Shown: piece by piece, positions 16,578-25,247 of the stretch | Numbering within the stretch: position 1 is the first letter of the stretch | Layout: each line of letters starts with the position of its first letter | Assembly (NCBI GenBank): GCA_034111085.1 | Contig: JAWUXZ010000041.1 | Span: 15,735 to 79,734 of the forward strand | Origin: Dinoroseobacter sp034111085 | GTDB lineage: Bacteria > Pseudomonadota > Alphaproteobacteria > Rhodobacterales > Rhodobacteraceae | Length of the DNA stretch: 64,000 nt | Direction of reading: 5' to 3' | Position numbers and translations under genes: made by a program | The notes under the pieces: model-generated | Told to the model about the DNA's origin: nothing | The model's database searches: none | The model's input: only the letters and a program-made list of their open reading frames with translations

Positions 16578-18218
16578 ATGGCAAAAGAAGTCAAATTTGA
16601 CACCGCCGCTCGCGACAAGATGCTTAAAGGCGTGAATATCCTGGCCAACGCGGTCAAGGTCACGCTCGGCCCCAAAGGCCGAAATGTCGTTATCGACAAA
16701 TCCTTTGGTGCGCCCCGGATCACCAAAGACGGTGTTACGGTCGCCAAAGAAATCGAACTGGAAGACAAGTTCGAGAACATGGGCGCACAAATGGTCAAAG
16801 AAGTGGCCTCGCGTACCAATGACGAAGCAGGTGACGGCACCACGACTGCAACCGTTCTGGCCCAAGCCATCGTGCAAGGCGGCCTGAAGTCGGTTGCTGC
16901 TGGCATGAACCCGATGGACCTCAAGCGCGGTATCAATCTGGCGACTACTAAAGTCGTCGAGGAGATCAAAGCTGCGTCACGTCCAGTGAACGATTCTGCT
17001 GAAGTTGCTCAGGTTGGCACCATCTCCGCCAACGGCGAAGCCGATATCGGTCAGCAAATCGCGGACGCAATGCAGAAAGTCGGCAACGAGGGTGTTATCA
17101 CCGTCGAAGAGAACAAGGGCCTCGAGACCGAGACCGATGTTGTCGAAGGTATGCAGTTCGACCGTGGCTACCTCAGCCCCTATTTCGTGACCAACGCCGA
17201 CAAGATGATCGTTGAGCTCGAAGACGCCGTTTTCCTGCTGCACGAGAAGAAGCTCTCGTCGCTCCAGCCAATGGTTCCGCTGCTTGAGTCTGTGATCCAG
17301 TCGCAAAAGCCCCTCGTCATCATCTCAGAAGATGTTGAAGGCGAAGCGCTTGCGACCCTCGTGGTTAACAAGCTGCGCGGCGGCCTGAAGATTGCTGCTG
17401 TTAAAGCGCCTGGTTTCGGCGATCGCCGTAAAGCCATGCTGCAAGACCTCGCGATCCTCACCGGCGGTCAGGTTATCTCCGATGATCTGGGCATGAAGCT
17501 CGAGTCCGTCACTATGGACATGCTCGGCTCGGCCAAGAAGATCACCATCACCAAAGACGAGACGACTATCGTTGATGGCGGCGGCGAGAAGGCCGAGATC
17601 GAAGCCCGTGTGGCTCAGATCCGTGGTCAGATCGAAGAGACGACTTCCGATTACGACCGTGAAAAGCTGCAAGAGCGTCTGGCCAAACTGGCTGGCGGCG
17701 TTGCCGTTATCCGCGTTGGTGGCATGACCGAGATCGAAGTCAAAGAGCGTAAAGACCGTGTCGACGACGCGCTGAACGCAACCCGCGCTGCCGTTCAAGA
17801 AGGTATCGTGGTTGGCGGTGGTGTTGCCCTTATCCAAGCTGGCAAGATCCTTGACGGCCTGAAGGGTGAAAATAGCGACCAAGACGTCGGTATCGCAATC
17901 GTTCGTAAGGCACTCGAAGCTCCGCTGCGTCAGATCGCCGAAAACTCCGGTGTTGATGGTTCGGTTGTTGTTGGCAAGATCCGCGAAAGCGACGATCTGA
18001 CCTTCGGCTTTAACGCGCAGACCGAAGAATATGGCGACATGTTCAAGTTCGGCGTTATTGACCCAGCCAAAGTCGTGCGTACAGCGCTTCAGGACGCAGC
18101 CTCCATCGCGGGCCTGCTGATCACTACTGAAGCCATGATTGCCGATAAGCCGTCGAAAGACGGCGGCGGTGCCGGTGGCGGCATGCCCGACATGGGCGGC
18201 ATGGGCGGAATGATGTAA
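16578..18218 (+). CDS. groEL: Chaperonin GroEL
   Basis: The 60-kDa chaperonin subunit that folds proteins in an ATP-driven double ring. The 546-residue product has the N-terminal AKEVKFDTAARDKMLKGVN, the ATP-binding segment DGTTTATVLAQAI, the hinge and apical regions, and the Gly-Met-rich C-terminal tail (GGMPDMGGMGGMM) typical of bacterial housekeeping GroEL. A ribosome-binding site AAGGAGCAAG precedes the ATG. Confidence 0.99.
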   Translation: MAKEVKFDTAARDKMLKGVNILANAVKVTLGPKGRNVVIDKSFGAPRITKDGVTVAKEIELEDKFENMGAQMVKEVASRTNDEAGDGTTTATVLAQAIVQGGLKSVAAGMNPMDLKRGINLATTKVVEEIKAASRPVNDSAEVAQVGTISANGEADIGQQIADAMQKVGNEGVITVEENKGLETETDVVEGMQFDRGYLSPYFVTNADKMIVELEDAVFLLHEKKLSSLQPMVPLLESVIQSQKPLVIISEDVEGEALATLVVNKLRGGLKIAAVKAPGFGDRRKAMLQDLAILTGGQVISDDLGMKLESVTMDMLGSAKKITITKDETTIVDGGGEKAEIEARVAQIRGQIEETTSDYDREKLQERLAKLAGGVAVIRVGGMTEIEVKERKDRVDDALNATRAAVQEGIVVGGGVALIQAGKILDGLKGENSDQDVGIAIVRKALEAPLRQIAENSGVDGSVVVGKIRESDDLTFGFNAQTEEYGDMFKFGVIDPAKVVRTALQDAASIAGLLITTEAMIADKPSKDGGGAGGGMPDMGGMGGMM

Positions 18219-18310
18219 GCGACGAATTCCCAACGGGAATTCGCGCGTAATCCCAACAATGGTCTCTCGCTGAGATGCCATGAGAGGGGTGCACGTTCGC
18301 AAAAGTTAGA

Positions 18311-18339
18311 AAAGGGCTCCCTTACCGGGGGCCCTTTTT
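18311..18339 (+). terminator. Rho-independent terminator of groESL
   Basis: An 11-bp stem with one G-T pair (aaagggctccc, 18311-18321, with gggggcccttt, 18327-18337) closes over the loop ttacc and continues into a T-run. It lies about 90 bases after the groEL stop. Confidence 0.92.
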
Positions 18340-18410
18340 GCATTCCCACCGCAGCGCCAAACGCTCCAAACCCCCTCGCCAAGCCTCTCGCTCAGGCGTA
18401 GAGCACCCCC

Positions 18411-19640
18411 ATGCGCATTATGCCCCTTCAAGATGCCCACACGCTTCCTCGCTGGCGTCAGCCTGTTGGCCTGCTGTTCCTTATGGCCTTCGCAATGCCA
18501 ATGGCTTTCGCGACATGGAGCGCGCTGCTGAATAACTTCGTGATCGAGGCCGCCGCCTTCGACGGTGTCGATATTGGCTGGCTGCATACCGTGCGCGAGA
18601 TCCCCGGTTTTCTAGCTATCGGCGTTATCTACATCATCATCTGGATGCGTGAGCAGGTGCTGGCGATCCTGTCGCTGATCTTGCTGGGTGTCGGTACCGC
18701 GCTGACGGGCTTTTTCCCCAGCCTGACCGGCATCCTGATCCTGACGCTGATCTCGTCGGTGGGCTTTCACTATTACGAGACGGTTAACCAGTCGCTGCAA
18801 CTGCAATGGCTCAGCAAAGAGCGCGCACCGCAAATGCTCGGCTGGCTCGTCGCGGTTGGCTCAGGCGCATCGCTGATCGCCTACGGCACGTTGGTGCTGA
18901 CATGGCAGCTCTTCGATCTCAGCTATAGTTTCGTTTATATGACGGCGGGGGGCCTGTGCACCTTGATCGCGGTGTTCTGCCATTTCGCCTATCCGCAGTT
19001 CGAATCGCCGACGCCTCAAACCAAGCAGATGGTGCTGCGCCGTCGCTATTGGCTCTATTATGCGCTGCAATTTATGTCTGGTGCGCGCAGACAGGTCTTC
19101 GTTGTGTTCGCGGCGTTCATGATGGTCGAGCATTTTGGGTTTCAGGTCCACGAAGTCACCGCCCTGTTCTTGATCAACTACCTCGCCAACATATTCATCG
19201 CGCCGATGATCGGACGTTGGATCGGTGTGTACGGCGAGCGCAATATACTGATCATCGAATATGTCGGCCTGACGCTGATCTTTCTGGCCTATGGCGGCAT
19301 CTACTGGTTCGGCTGGGGCGCGCTGATCGGGGCGACGCTCTATGTACTTAACCACATCTTCTTTTCCATGGCGTTTGCGATCAAAACTTACTTCCAGAAA
19401 ATCGCGGACCCCGCTGATATCGCGCCGACTGCTGCCGTTGCTTTCACTATCAACCATATTGCGGCTGTGTTCTTGCCTGCGGGGCTTGGTTATCTGTGGA
19501 TCGTCTCGCCCGGCGCGGTCTATTGGCTGGCTTCCGGGATGGCTTTCGCGTCGCTTTTGTTGTCGCTGCTGATCCCGCGCCACCCTGAGCCGGGTCACGA
19601 ATCCGTGCTCACGCGCGCTTTGCCTACCCCGGCAGAGTAG
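18411..19640 (+). CDS. Major facilitator superfamily transporter
   Basis: A 409-residue inner-membrane protein with about twelve hydrophobic helices beginning near QPVGLLFLMAFAMPMAFATW and split by a basic central loop (SPTPQTKQMVLRRRYW). The helix spacing and the loop between the halves are those of the MFS. No substrate-defining motif is recognisable. The ATG at 18411 gives MRIMPLQ. It stands alone downstream of the groESL terminator and upstream of msrA. Confidence 0.8.
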   Translation: MRIMPLQDAHTLPRWRQPVGLLFLMAFAMPMAFATWSALLNNFVIEAAAFDGVDIGWLHTVREIPGFLAIGVIYIIIWMREQVLAILSLILLGVGTALTGFFPSLTGILILTLISSVGFHYYETVNQSLQLQWLSKERAPQMLGWLVAVGSGASLIAYGTLVLTWQLFDLSYSFVYMTAGGLCTLIAVFCHFAYPQFESPTPQTKQMVLRRRYWLYYALQFMSGARRQVFVVFAAFMMVEHFGFQVHEVTALFLINYLANIFIAPMIGRWIGVYGERNILIIEYVGLTLIFLAYGGIYWFGWGALIGATLYVLNHIFFSMAFAIKTYFQKIADPADIAPTAAVAFTINHIAAVFLPAGLGYLWIVSPGAVYWLASGMAFASLLLSLLIPRHPEPGHESVLTRALPTPAE

Positions 19641-19698
19641 AAGAACGCCCATCCCCGCCCTATGTATATGCCAACGCCGTTAAAGGAGGGTCAGAGGG

Positions 19699-20358
19699 AT
19701 GTTTTTCATGAACCGCAATAAGCTTGAGGTTGTCAGCGCCGAGAACGCAATGCCGGGCCGCGCCCACGCGATCCCCACCGCCGAGACGCATTTTATCAAC
19801 GGAAATCCGCTCAGCTCAGATGTGCCAGACGGTATGGAAGAGGCCATGTTCGGCATGGGCTGTTTCTGGGGCGTCGAGCGGATGTTTTGGAAGCTGGACG
19901 GGATCTATTCCACGATGGTCGGCTATGCGGGCGGGCACACGCCAAACCCAACCTATCAAGAGATCTGCACCGGACAAACCGGTCATAATGAGGTGGTACG
20001 CGTGGTCTATGATCCGGCCGTTATTACTTTTGACGACCTGCTCAAGGTTTTCTGGGAAGGTCACGACCCGACCCAAGGAATGCGCCAAGGCAACGATATG
20101 GGCACGCAATATCGCAGCGGAATCTACGCCTATTCGGGCACGCAGAAGGAGGCCGCTGCCACCTCAAAAGCGATGTTCAACCCGCATCTGGGCAAAGCAG
20201 GCTACGGCGACATCACGACGGAGGTAATTGACGCGCCTACATTCTACTTTGCCGAGGACTACCACCAGCAATACCTCGCCAAGAACCCGGCAGGCTATTG
20301 CGGGATCGGCGGGACGGGCGTGAGTTGTCCGATCGGAACTGGTGTTCCTGCCGCTTGA
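19699..20358 (+). CDS. msrA: Peptide methionine-S-sulfoxide reductase A
   Basis: Reduces methionine-S-sulfoxide in proteins. The 219-residue product has the catalytic motif GCFWG (Cys55), followed by VGYAGGHTPNPTYQEICTGQTGHNEVVRVVYDP and the later segments DMGTQYRSGIYAYS and FAEDYHQQYLAKNP. A C-terminal cysteine (GTGVSCPIG) could be the resolving residue. The ATG at 19699 has a strong AAGGAGGG eight bases upstream (19683-19690). Slightly longer at the N-terminus than compact MsrA enzymes. Confidence 0.96.
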   Translation: MFFMNRNKLEVVSAENAMPGRAHAIPTAETHFINGNPLSSDVPDGMEEAMFGMGCFWGVERMFWKLDGIYSTMVGYAGGHTPNPTYQEICTGQTGHNEVVRVVYDPAVITFDDLLKVFWEGHDPTQGMRQGNDMGTQYRSGIYAYSGTQKEAAATSKAMFNPHLGKAGYGDITTEVIDAPTFYFAEDYHQQYLAKNPAGYCGIGGTGVSCPIGTGVPAA

Positions 20359-20415
20359 CGCTGGCGGGGCAGGGGCGTAGCGCGGGCTTGAATATTGACC
20401 GGAGCCCGCGCGCCT

Positions 20416-21282
20416 ATGCCCACCTTCACCGCCCTGACAACACTCCCGGGGAAACCCGCCGCCGAAGCACTGGGCGAGGCGATTGAAACGCTGACGCCTG
20501 AGCCCACTGGCGTCGGTGTGTTTGAGATCGAAGATGGTAGCGGCCTTTGGGAAGTCGGTGCCTATTTCGTCGAGGCACCCGATGAAATCGCGCTGGCCCT
20601 GTTGGCTGCGGTCCACAACGCTAAGCCCTTCGCGGTGTCCGAGTTGCCTGAGACTGACTGGGTCGCCCATGTGAAGCGCGAACTCTCGCCGGTCGAGGCT
20701 GGTCGCTTCTTCGTCTACGGCTCCCATGACGCCGACAAACTGCCGCCAAACCGCGTTGGTCTGCTGATTGAGGCGGCCATGGCATTCGGCACCGGCCACC
20801 ACGGCACCACCCTGGGCTGTCTGCTGGCCCTCGAAGACCTCGCCGAAGCCCCGCCCAAGACCCGCATCGCCGATATCGGTTGCGGCACTGCCGTTCTTGC
20901 AATGGGCGCAGCACATATGTGGCCGGACGCAACTGTTGTGGCCTCCGACATCGATCCCGTAGCTGTCGAGGTGGCCGAGGCAAATTTAGCCGTCAACGGC
21001 ATGACCGGCAAAGTGCAGTGCATCGAGGCTGCCGGAATGGACCATCCAGACCTCGCCCAGCACGCGCCCTATGATCTGATCTTCGCCAATATCCTCAAAG
21101 GCCCGCTGATCGAACTTGCCCCTGACCTTGCGGGCAGTTTGGCCGAGGGCGGTCATATTATCTTGTCGGGCCTGCTGATCCCGCAGGCCGAAGACATCAT
21201 CAACGCCTATACCGCGCAAGGCCTCAGCCTTGTGGCGCGACGCGAGCTTGGTGAATGGGCCGCATTAACCCTGACACGCTAA
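20416..21282 (+). CDS. prmA: Ribosomal protein L11 methyltransferase
   Basis: Trimethylates ribosomal protein L11. The 288-residue protein has the PrmA signatures AMAFGTGHHGTTLGCLLALE and the SAM-binding loop IADIGCGTAVLAMGAA (about 151-166), plus the DLIFANILKGPLIELAPDL segment. The ATG at 20416 (MPTFTALTTL) fits the family N-terminus; an in-frame start 21 bases upstream would add residues of no evident value. Confidence 0.92.
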   Translation: MPTFTALTTLPGKPAAEALGEAIETLTPEPTGVGVFEIEDGSGLWEVGAYFVEAPDEIALALLAAVHNAKPFAVSELPETDWVAHVKRELSPVEAGRFFVYGSHDADKLPPNRVGLLIEAAMAFGTGHHGTTLGCLLALEDLAEAPPKTRIADIGCGTAVLAMGAAHMWPDATVVASDIDPVAVEVAEANLAVNGMTGKVQCIEAAGMDHPDLAQHAPYDLIFANILKGPLIELAPDLAGSLAEGGHIILSGLLIPQAEDIINAYTAQGLSLVARRELGEWAALTLTR

Positions 21283-21356
21283 ATCGAGGCGTCCGCCCTC
21301 AAAATGCCCAGTATATGGGATAGCGCCTCGTGCTATCCAGATCAGACAGGTGCATC

Positions 21357-21656
21357 ATGGCGAGCAAGACCCAAACTGAATCGACATTCGACGACCGCTT
21401 GCGGCGGATCAACAACAATACGGCCAAACGCGAGCGCAAGCGCGGCGTAACCGGGCGGCTGCCGTTGACCTCGATTGTCATCATGGGATTGTTCTTGATC
21501 GGGGTGAAAGCGCTGGTTCTGTCCAGCGTGTCCGAGGGGGCCTACCGCCAAGCTGCGCTCGAGATGCGTCAGGAAGGTCCGGTCGGTGTGGTGCTCGCGG
21601 TGATCTTCGGGCCTGATCCGGTCAGCATCGAGGTGTCGCGCCTCCTGCGCTTCTGA
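21357..21656 (+). CDS. Small single-pass membrane protein, function unknown
   Basis: A 99-residue protein with a hydrophilic basic N-terminus (DDRLRRINNNTAKRERKRG), one predicted membrane helix at about 44-66 (LTSIVIMGLFLIGVKALVLSS) and a short C-terminal domain ending SIEVSRLLRF. The ATG at 21357 was chosen over an upstream in-frame codon that would add nine residues. I recognise no family; the architecture is seen in small conserved roseobacterial proteins. Probably its own transcription unit downstream of prmA. Confidence 0.6.
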   Translation: MASKTQTESTFDDRLRRINNNTAKRERKRGVTGRLPLTSIVIMGLFLIGVKALVLSSVSEGAYRQAALEMRQEGPVGVVLAVIFGPDPVSIEVSRLLRF

Positions 21657-21675
21657 TCCATTCCATTCGGCAAAA

Positions 21676-21704
21676 TAAAAGGGCCGCATCTTTCGATGCA
21701 GCCC
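21676..21704 (-). terminator. Rho-independent terminator of the DUF1127 gene
   Basis: Read on the minus strand, gggctgcatc and gatgcggccc form a 10-base stem with one mismatch and a gaaa loop (21681-21704), followed by CTTTTATTTTG. It lies about 30 bases after the DUF1127 stop and could also stop transcription from the plus-strand gene less efficiently. Confidence 0.75.
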
Positions 21705-21734
21705 GTTCGTATCGAAACACCTACTGGTGAATTG

Positions 21735-21953
21735 TCAGCGGCGGAAAGCGCCCTGAGCGATGTCTTCGATGTCGCCGCGCACGAGGCCCAGGTCATCAAG
21801 CTCACGGTTCGAAAGACCGGACAGGGAGTTGCGCGTCACGCGCGCGTCATTCCAAGAAATCAGGGTCGAAACTGCATCAGAAAACAGAGCAGAAATTTGG
21901 CCCATAAGACCACGGGTGCCTGCGGCGGGGCGGATGTATTCAAAAACGGCCAT
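21735..21953 (-). CDS. DUF1127 (YjiS-like) small protein
   Basis: A 72-residue protein with the DUF1127 C-terminal pattern TRNSLSGLSNRELDDLGLVRGDIEDIA. Such small, arginine- and leucine-rich proteins are abundant in Rhodobacterales; some are linked to phosphate, carbon or RNA metabolism, and no fixed function applies. A GGAAT-type ribosome-binding site lies before the ATG. It has its own promoter region on the right and its own terminator. Confidence 0.85.
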   Translation of the reverse strand: MAVFEYIRPAAGTRGLMGQISALFSDAVSTLISWNDARVTRNSLSGLSNRELDDLGLVRGDIEDIAQGAFRR

Positions 21954-22290
21954 GTGAGTATTCCTTTAATGCAGTGGCGTTTCGTTGTTCGATAAAGCGC
22001 ACATAGGACTCATATTTCTAAGGTGCAATCCATTCTTTTTGCATGGCACCGATGCAATTTCTGCATAGCAGAAAGACTGGTTAACACCCTGTCAAAAGGT
22101 AGAAAAATACGACTCCCGCGTGTCGCTTTTAGCCGGAAATGCTGCACTTGTAGCATCAATCCGACATCGGGCTGTCGCATTCAAATCACGTGCCACAGCG
22201 CTGCCATATTTGAGGTTAACGCGATCCCCGCTTGGCAGATGTTCGCGCTTCGTGCTACCTGTTGCCGAAAGAGCATAATTGAGAGGCACG
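21954..22290. promoter_or_regulatory. Divergent intergenic region, DUF1127 gene / ruvC
   Basis: These 337 bases hold no recognisable gene. On the minus strand a TTGCAC -35 and TATGTG -10, 17 bases apart, lie at 22000-22028 and could drive the DUF1127 gene. Beyond them is a 17-bp palindrome (22058-22074, listed separately). Several TGCA repeats cluster at 22040-22068. The part next to ruvC shows no clear promoter. Confidence 0.5.
22058..22074. promoter_or_regulatory. Palindromic operator candidate of CTGC-N3-GCAG type
   Basis: TTTCTGC, the spacer ATA, then GCAGAAA: a perfect 7-bp inverted repeat. The core CTGCN3GCAG matches the site described for the polyhydroxyalkanoate regulator PhaR of Paracoccus. 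It is upstream of the putative DUF1127 promoter. No phasin or pha gene adjoins it here, so the assignment is an inference from the motif alone. Confidence 0.45.
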
Positions 22291-22791
22291 ATGCGGATCA
22301 TAGGAATAGATCCCGGACTACGCACCACAGGTTGGGGCGTGATAGAGGTGGCAGGAAGCCGTCTGATTCACGTCGAAAACGGTCAGTGCAAGTCCACAGG
22401 CGATACGCTGGCCGCGCGCTTGCTCAGCCTGCACGTGCAACTCAGCGCCGTTGTTGCCCGCCTGTCGCCCACAGAGGCGGCGGTGGAGCAGACTTTCGTG
22501 AACCGCGACGGGGCCGCGACGCTAAAACTCGGCCAAGCGCGGGGCATTGCTTTGCTAGTGCCAGCCGCAGCCGGGCTAGAGGTCGGCGAATACGCCCCTA
22601 ACCATGTCAAGAAATCCGTCGTTGGCGTTGGTCATGCTGACAAGACCCAAGTTGCGCATATGGTCAAAGTGCAACTCAAAGGTGCTGTGCCTGTTGGTCC
22701 GGACGCCGCCGACGCGCTCGCCATCGCCATTTGTCACGCCCACCATCTACAAACAGCGGCGCGTTGGGCGTCTGCAAAGGGGGCCGCATGA
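22291..22791 (+). CDS. ruvC: Holliday junction resolvase RuvC
   Basis: Cuts Holliday junctions symmetrically after branch migration by RuvAB. The 166-residue protein keeps the four acidic catalytic residues: Asp7 (IGIDPGLRTTGWG), Glu66 (VEQTFV), and Asp138 and Asp141 in VGPDAADALAIA. The ATG at 22291 gives MRIIGID; an in-frame start 12 bases earlier is less likely. Its stop overlaps ruvA as ATGA. Confidence 0.97.
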   Translation: MRIIGIDPGLRTTGWGVIEVAGSRLIHVENGQCKSTGDTLAARLLSLHVQLSAVVARLSPTEAAVEQTFVNRDGAATLKLGQARGIALLVPAAAGLEVGEYAPNHVKKSVVGVGHADKTQVAHMVKVQLKGAVPVGPDAADALAIAICHAHHLQTAARWASAKGAA

Positions 22792-23465
22792 TTGGCAAGC
22801 TAACAGGGGTTCTCGACTACCGCGCCAAAGATCACGCCCTGATCGATGTGCGCGGGGTCGGCTACATCGTCTATTGCTCGGACCGCACGCTTGCAGGGTT
22901 GCCGGGGCCGGGTCAGCCCATCGCACTTTATACCGAGCTGCTCGTGCGCGAAGACAACCTGCAACTGTTCGGCTTCACGACATTGCTGGAGCGCGAATGG
23001 CACCGCCTGCTGATCTCTGTGCAAGGCATCGGCGCAAAGGCGTCTCTGGCGATCTTGTCGGCACTCGGGGCCGAAGGCATCGGGCGCGCCATAGCGCTCG
23101 GTGACTGGAACGCGGTAAAGGTCGCGCAAGGCGTTGGCCCCAAGATCGCGCAACGCGTGGTTAACGAGCTGAAAGACAAAGCACCTCAGGTCATGGCGCT
23201 GGGCGGCACGCTGTCACAATCGCTGGCCGCCATGCCTGACGCGGACGCGGACGCGGTCATCGAGCCAAACGCGCCAAAGCCCGCGCAACGGCCTGCCGCA
23301 CCAAGCGGGGCGGGCGATCAAGCCGCAGCGCTCTCGGCGCTCGTGAACCTCGGCTACGGGCAAAGCGAGGCGGCCACGGCTGTTGCGCAATCAGCCCAAG
23401 ACGGGGTGGAGGGCGAGGCAAGCCTGATCCGCGCCGCCCTCAAAGCGCTCGCGCCGAAGGGGTAG
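22788..23465 (+). CDS. ruvA: Holliday junction DNA helicase subunit RuvA
   Basis: Binds the four-way junction and loads the RuvB motor. The 225-residue product has the N-terminal OB domain (MIGKLTGVLDYRAKDHALIDVRGVGYIVYC), the two helix-hairpin-helix motifs (LLISVQGIGAKASLAILSAL, KVAQGVGPKIAQRVVNELKDK), a Pro/Ala-rich linker and the C-terminal UBA-like domain III (ALSALVNLGYGQSEAATAVA). The ATG overlaps the ruvC stop. Confidence 0.96.
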   Translation: MIGKLTGVLDYRAKDHALIDVRGVGYIVYCSDRTLAGLPGPGQPIALYTELLVREDNLQLFGFTTLLEREWHRLLISVQGIGAKASLAILSALGAEGIGRAIALGDWNAVKVAQGVGPKIAQRVVNELKDKAPQVMALGGTLSQSLAAMPDADADAVIEPNAPKPAQRPAAPSGAGDQAAALSALVNLGYGQSEAATAVAQSAQDGVEGEASLIRAALKALAPKG

Positions 23466-23468
23466 GCG

Positions 23469-24503
23469 ATGACCGACACCGACCCAACCCTGCGCGCTGA
23501 CGCTTTGCCCGAGGACGCCTCCGAAGACCGCGCCTTGCGCCCGCAAAACCTCACCGAATTTATCGGCCAAGCCGAGGCCCGCGCCAACCTGCGCGTCTTC
23601 ACCGAAAGCGCCAAGCAGCGCAAAGCCGCGATGGACCACGTGTTGTTCTACGGGCCCCCCGGCCTTGGCAAAACCACGCTTGCCCAGATCATGGCGCGCG
23701 AGCTAGGCGTCAACTTCCGCATGACGTCGGGCCCGGTGCTGGCCAAGGCGGGTGATCTGGCTGCTCTGCTCACCAATCTTGAGCCGCGCGATGTCTTGTT
23801 TCTCGACGAAATTCACCGCCTCAATCCGGTGGTCGAGGAAATCCTCTACCCTGCGCTTGAGGACTTTGAGCTTGATCTCGTCATTGGCGAAGGCCCCGCC
23901 GCGCGCTCGGTCCGGATCGAGCTTTCGCCTTTCACCCTCGTTGGCGCAACCACCCGCCTTGGCCTGCTGACCACACCCCTGCGCGACCGTTTCGGCATTC
24001 CGGTGCGCCTGCAATTCTACACCATTCAAGAGCTCGAGCAGATCGTCGCCCGTGGCGCGCGCCTGCTTGGCCTGAAAGCTCATCCTGACGGGCTGCGCGA
24101 GATTGCCAAGCGCGCGCGCGGCACACCGCGTATTGCCGGTCGCCTGCTGCGCCGCGTGGTCGATTTCGCGTTGGTCGAGGGCGACGGCACGATCACACAA
24201 GAGATCGCCGACAGCTCGCTCACGCGGCTCGGTGTTGATCACCTCGGCCTCGACAGTGCTGACCGCCGTTATCTGGGCGTGATCGCCGAGTTTTATGGCG
24301 GTGGTCCGGTGGGGGTCGAGACGCTTGCGGCTGCCCTCAGCGAGTCCCGCGATTCAGTCGAGGAGGTGATCGAGCCGTTCTTGCTGCAACAGGGCCTGCT
24401 ACAACGTACCCCGCGTGGACGAATGCTGGGGCCCAAAGCCTGGGCGCATCTTGGATTGGACGCGCCCAAGCGTTCGGGACAAGATGAGATGTTCACAGAA
24501 TAG
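23469..24503 (+). CDS. ruvB: Holliday junction DNA helicase subunit RuvB
   Basis: Hexameric AAA+ motor that drives branch migration. The 344-residue protein has Walker A GPPGLGKT (62-69), Walker B VLFLDEIHRL, the sensor-1 LVGATTRLG, the arginine finger region LRDRFGI, and the C-terminal winged helix RTPRGRMLGPKAWAHLGL. It begins 3 bases after ruvA. In related genomes the next genes are usually ybgC and tol genes; here two other genes intervene. Confidence 0.97.
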   Translation: MTDTDPTLRADALPEDASEDRALRPQNLTEFIGQAEARANLRVFTESAKQRKAAMDHVLFYGPPGLGKTTLAQIMARELGVNFRMTSGPVLAKAGDLAALLTNLEPRDVLFLDEIHRLNPVVEEILYPALEDFELDLVIGEGPAARSVRIELSPFTLVGATTRLGLLTTPLRDRFGIPVRLQFYTIQELEQIVARGARLLGLKAHPDGLREIAKRARGTPRIAGRLLRRVVDFALVEGDGTITQEIADSSLTRLGVDHLGLDSADRRYLGVIAEFYGGGPVGVETLAAALSESRDSVEEVIEPFLLQQGLLQRTPRGRMLGPKAWAHLGLDAPKRSGQDEMFTE

Positions 24504-24560
24504 GTCAGCACTGTTGACGCATTGTTTCGCATGCGAAACAATAGGACAGTAACGCTGACC
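24503..24560. repeat. Nested palindrome with a perfect 22-bp core
   Basis: The core at 24521-24542 is a perfect 22-bp palindrome (left half attgtttcgca). It is flanked by a second inverted pair, ggtcagc (24503-24509) and gctgacc (24554-24560), with actgt / acagt also matched between, giving a 58-bp hyphenated palindrome. No T-run follows, so it is a poor terminator. It starts on the last base of the ruvB stop codon and ends 57 bases before the next start. It could be an operator for a dimeric repressor or a cruciform-forming element. Confidence 0.85.
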
Positions 24561-24617
24561 TAAAGTTATGAATTTGTTAACCTTTTCCCACGCCGAGACC
24601 TAAGTTAAAGTGACATC

Positions 24618-25247
24618 ATGCCAACGCCCGCTGAAATCGAAGCCCTCTTCACCCGCACTGACGGCACCTACTTATGTGCGCGCTGGGGCCGTCCTATCGC
24701 GCCCGTGGTGTTTGGGGTCGATGATGCGACCCTCACCATCATCAAAGACGCGCTGAGTGCCGTTGCCACGCTGGCCGGTCACGAGATGACCGATATGGAC
24801 CCCGAACTTGGCAGCAACCTGATGGTTTTCTTCGTGCGTGACTGGTCTGAGTTGACCGAGACACCCAATCTGGATCGGCTTATCCCTGAGCTGGCTGCGC
24901 TGGTCCCGCGTCTTGAGAACGCCGATGCCAATCAATACCGCTTCTTTCGGTTTGATGCGGCAGGTGGCATCAAGGCTGCGTTCGTGTTCATCCGCATGGA
25001 CGATGCGCTGTCGCAAGTGCCCGCCGAGACCCTCGCGCTGTCCCAAGCGGTCCAGACGATCCTGCTATGGTCGGATACTGCGTTCACGCAAACCTCGCCC
25101 CTCGCGGTCACTGCCAACGGCACGGCGCAGCTGAAGCCCGAGATCGCAAGCGTGATCCGCGCGGTCTATACTCCGGTGCTGCCAGTGACGGCAAGCGATG
25201 CGAGCCACGCGCTTCGGGTCGCGGCACGGGTAGGGGCGATGCAATGA
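24618..25247 (+). CDS. Conserved protein of unknown function
   Basis: A 209-residue soluble-looking protein with no signal peptide or membrane helix. I recognise no family. Visible features are an acidic central segment TDMDPELGSNLMVFFVRDWSEL, a hydrophobic strand-like KAAFVFIRMDDALS, and an Ala/Val-rich C-terminus. The ATG at 24618 has only a weak ribosome-binding site. Its stop overlaps the start of the next gene (ATGA), so the two are probably a translationally coupled pair, preceded by the 58-bp palindrome. Confidence 0.75.
   Translation: MPTPAEIEALFTRTDGTYLCARWGRPIAPVVFGVDDATLTIIKDALSAVATLAGHEMTDMDPELGSNLMVFFVRDWSELTETPNLDRLIPELAALVPRLENADANQYRFFRFDAAGGIKAAFVFIRMDDALSQVPAETLALSQAVQTILLWSDTAFTQTSPLAVTANGTAQLKPEIASVIRAVYTPVLPVTASDASHALRVAARVGAMQ

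Noticed and set aside
22205..22290. Possible LexA-type GTTCN7GTTC site before ruvC
   Set aside because: Only GTTC-N7-GTGC is present; the second half-site is wrong, so SOS control cannot be claimed.
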